Origin: Anammoximicrobium sp964409865
Lineage (GTDB): Bacteria > Planctomycetota > Planctomycetia > Pirellulales > Pirellulaceae
Assembly: GCA_964409865.1 (NCBI GenBank)
Contig: CAYPGE010000015.1
Coordinates: 1 to 49,276, forward strand
Direction of reading: 5' to 3'
DNA length: 49,276 nucleotides
Position 1 is the first letter of the stretch, and every line of letters begins with the position of its first letter. Shown in pieces: positions 49,024-49,276 of the stretch. A model generated the notes under the pieces. It did not search any database and was not told the DNA's origin. It saw only the letters and a list, made by a program, of their open reading frames with translations. The position numbers were made by a program, and so were the translations under genes.

Positions 49024-49276
49024 TCATTCACGCCGCGTTGCGCCCTGGCCCAGCATGGGCAGCAGGCCGTTGGCATGGACGTCTCCATAGTCGAACATCA
49101 TAAAGCCGCCGGTCTGGTGTCGGCGGGTGACCAGAATCTGCTGCACGATGTGATCGAACCGCTCGCGCCGCCCGTGCTCGAACACGGCCACGCCCGGATA
49201 GCAGGGCGTCTTGCCGGCCCAGCCCAACTGGCTGGTGGTCCAGGTGCTCAGTTGCACGTCGCTGGGCGTGTAATCC
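49024..49276 (-). CDS. C-terminus of a GHL10-like (family 10 glycosylhydrolase-like) protein
   Basis: The gene enters from beyond the right edge; the last 83 codons are visible. The segment TPCYPGVAVFEHG, then DHIVQQILVTRRHQTGGFMM and FDYGDVHANGLLPMLG matches the last strand and helix of GHL10/DUF187-type TIM barrels, where a bundle of Arg-rich helix and GFxxFxYG strand closes the barrel. The catalytic part lies outside the window, so activity cannot be judged. It is on the same strand as the third Gfo/Idh gene, with the inverted repeat between them. Confidence 0.7.
   Translation of the reverse strand, partial: DYTPSDVQLSTWTTSQLGWAGKTPCYPGVAVFEHGRRERFDHIVQQILVTRRHQTGGFMMFDYGDVHANGLLPMLGQGATRRE

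Noticed and set aside
1..49276. tRNA, rRNA or known riboswitch
   Set aside because: Intergenic stretches were read for cloverleaf or conserved motifs; none was recognised by eye.

Overview
The window is high-GC DNA that reads as a chromosomal segment of a planctomycete, most likely from the Pirellulales. The marks are lineage-typical: a giant secreted protein with an N-terminal LEPR-XLL-type motif (FESLEQRLFLTG) and a C-terminal dockerin pair, three Gfo/Idh/MocA oxidoreductases with export signals, DUF1080 domains, a very large CxxCH cytochrome-like protein related to hydrazine synthase alpha, a GHL10-like hydrolase end, an ECF-type sigma factor, and many short palindromic repeats between genes. 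This assignment is inference from gene content; no rRNA or tRNA gene was seen.

Layout. 1-5 kb: the start of recQ (minus), a class-I glutamine amidotransferase homologue that has lost its catalytic Cys, a cluster of palindromes, and a hybrid histidine kinase with two receiver domains. 5-7 kb: a secreted DUF1080 protein, then a small unknown gene coupled to a TatD/EboB-like hydrolase. 7-13.6 kb (minus): a SWIM/SNF2 ATPase followed 21 nt later by the HzsA-related multiheme protein. 13.9-15.3 kb: a self-contained RAYT-type (Y1 HUH) element with imperfect terminal inverted repeats. 15.3-19.3 kb: a MotA/TolQ/ExbB-like channel with a long coiled tail, divergent from a membrane protein with a PH-like domain, then a CPBP protease. 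19.4-22.3 kb: a good sigma70-type promoter, DUF2617-corA with a 4-nt overlap, and a secreted double-thioredoxin protein. 22.6-25.5 kb: two convergent Tat-exported Gfo/Idh oxidoreductases separated by a long hairpin.

25.6-31.6 kb (minus) is a housekeeping block, larC-tyrA-purL-purQ, that ends in a complete copy of a 90-bp palindromic element. 31.8-37.4 kb: Uma2 plus a coupled small protein, a STAS protein coupled to holA, ispG converging on holA with a 125-nt overlap, and a membrane-anchored coiled-coil protein behind a near-consensus promoter. 37.5-49.3 kb: an ECF sigma factor, a secreted alpha/beta hydrolase, a DUF5010-like secreted protein with a gene remnant behind it, the 1309-residue LEPR-XLL/dockerin protein, an alkaline-phosphatase-superfamily protein, a third Gfo/Idh oxidoreductase, and the end of a GHL10-like hydrolase. 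Much of the accessory content fits secreted carbohydrate and sulfoglycan-type metabolism.

The least conventional signal is the repeat landscape. One element of about 90 bp, with a CATCAC..GTGATG hairpin inside an outer inverted repeat, recurs immediately behind stop codons. Several unrelated palindromes share the same C-TCC-G triloop, and paired substitutions between copies keep the stems intact. A RAYT gene, the enzyme class known to mobilise such repeats elsewhere, is present in the same window. No CRISPR array, prophage or complete defence system was found.
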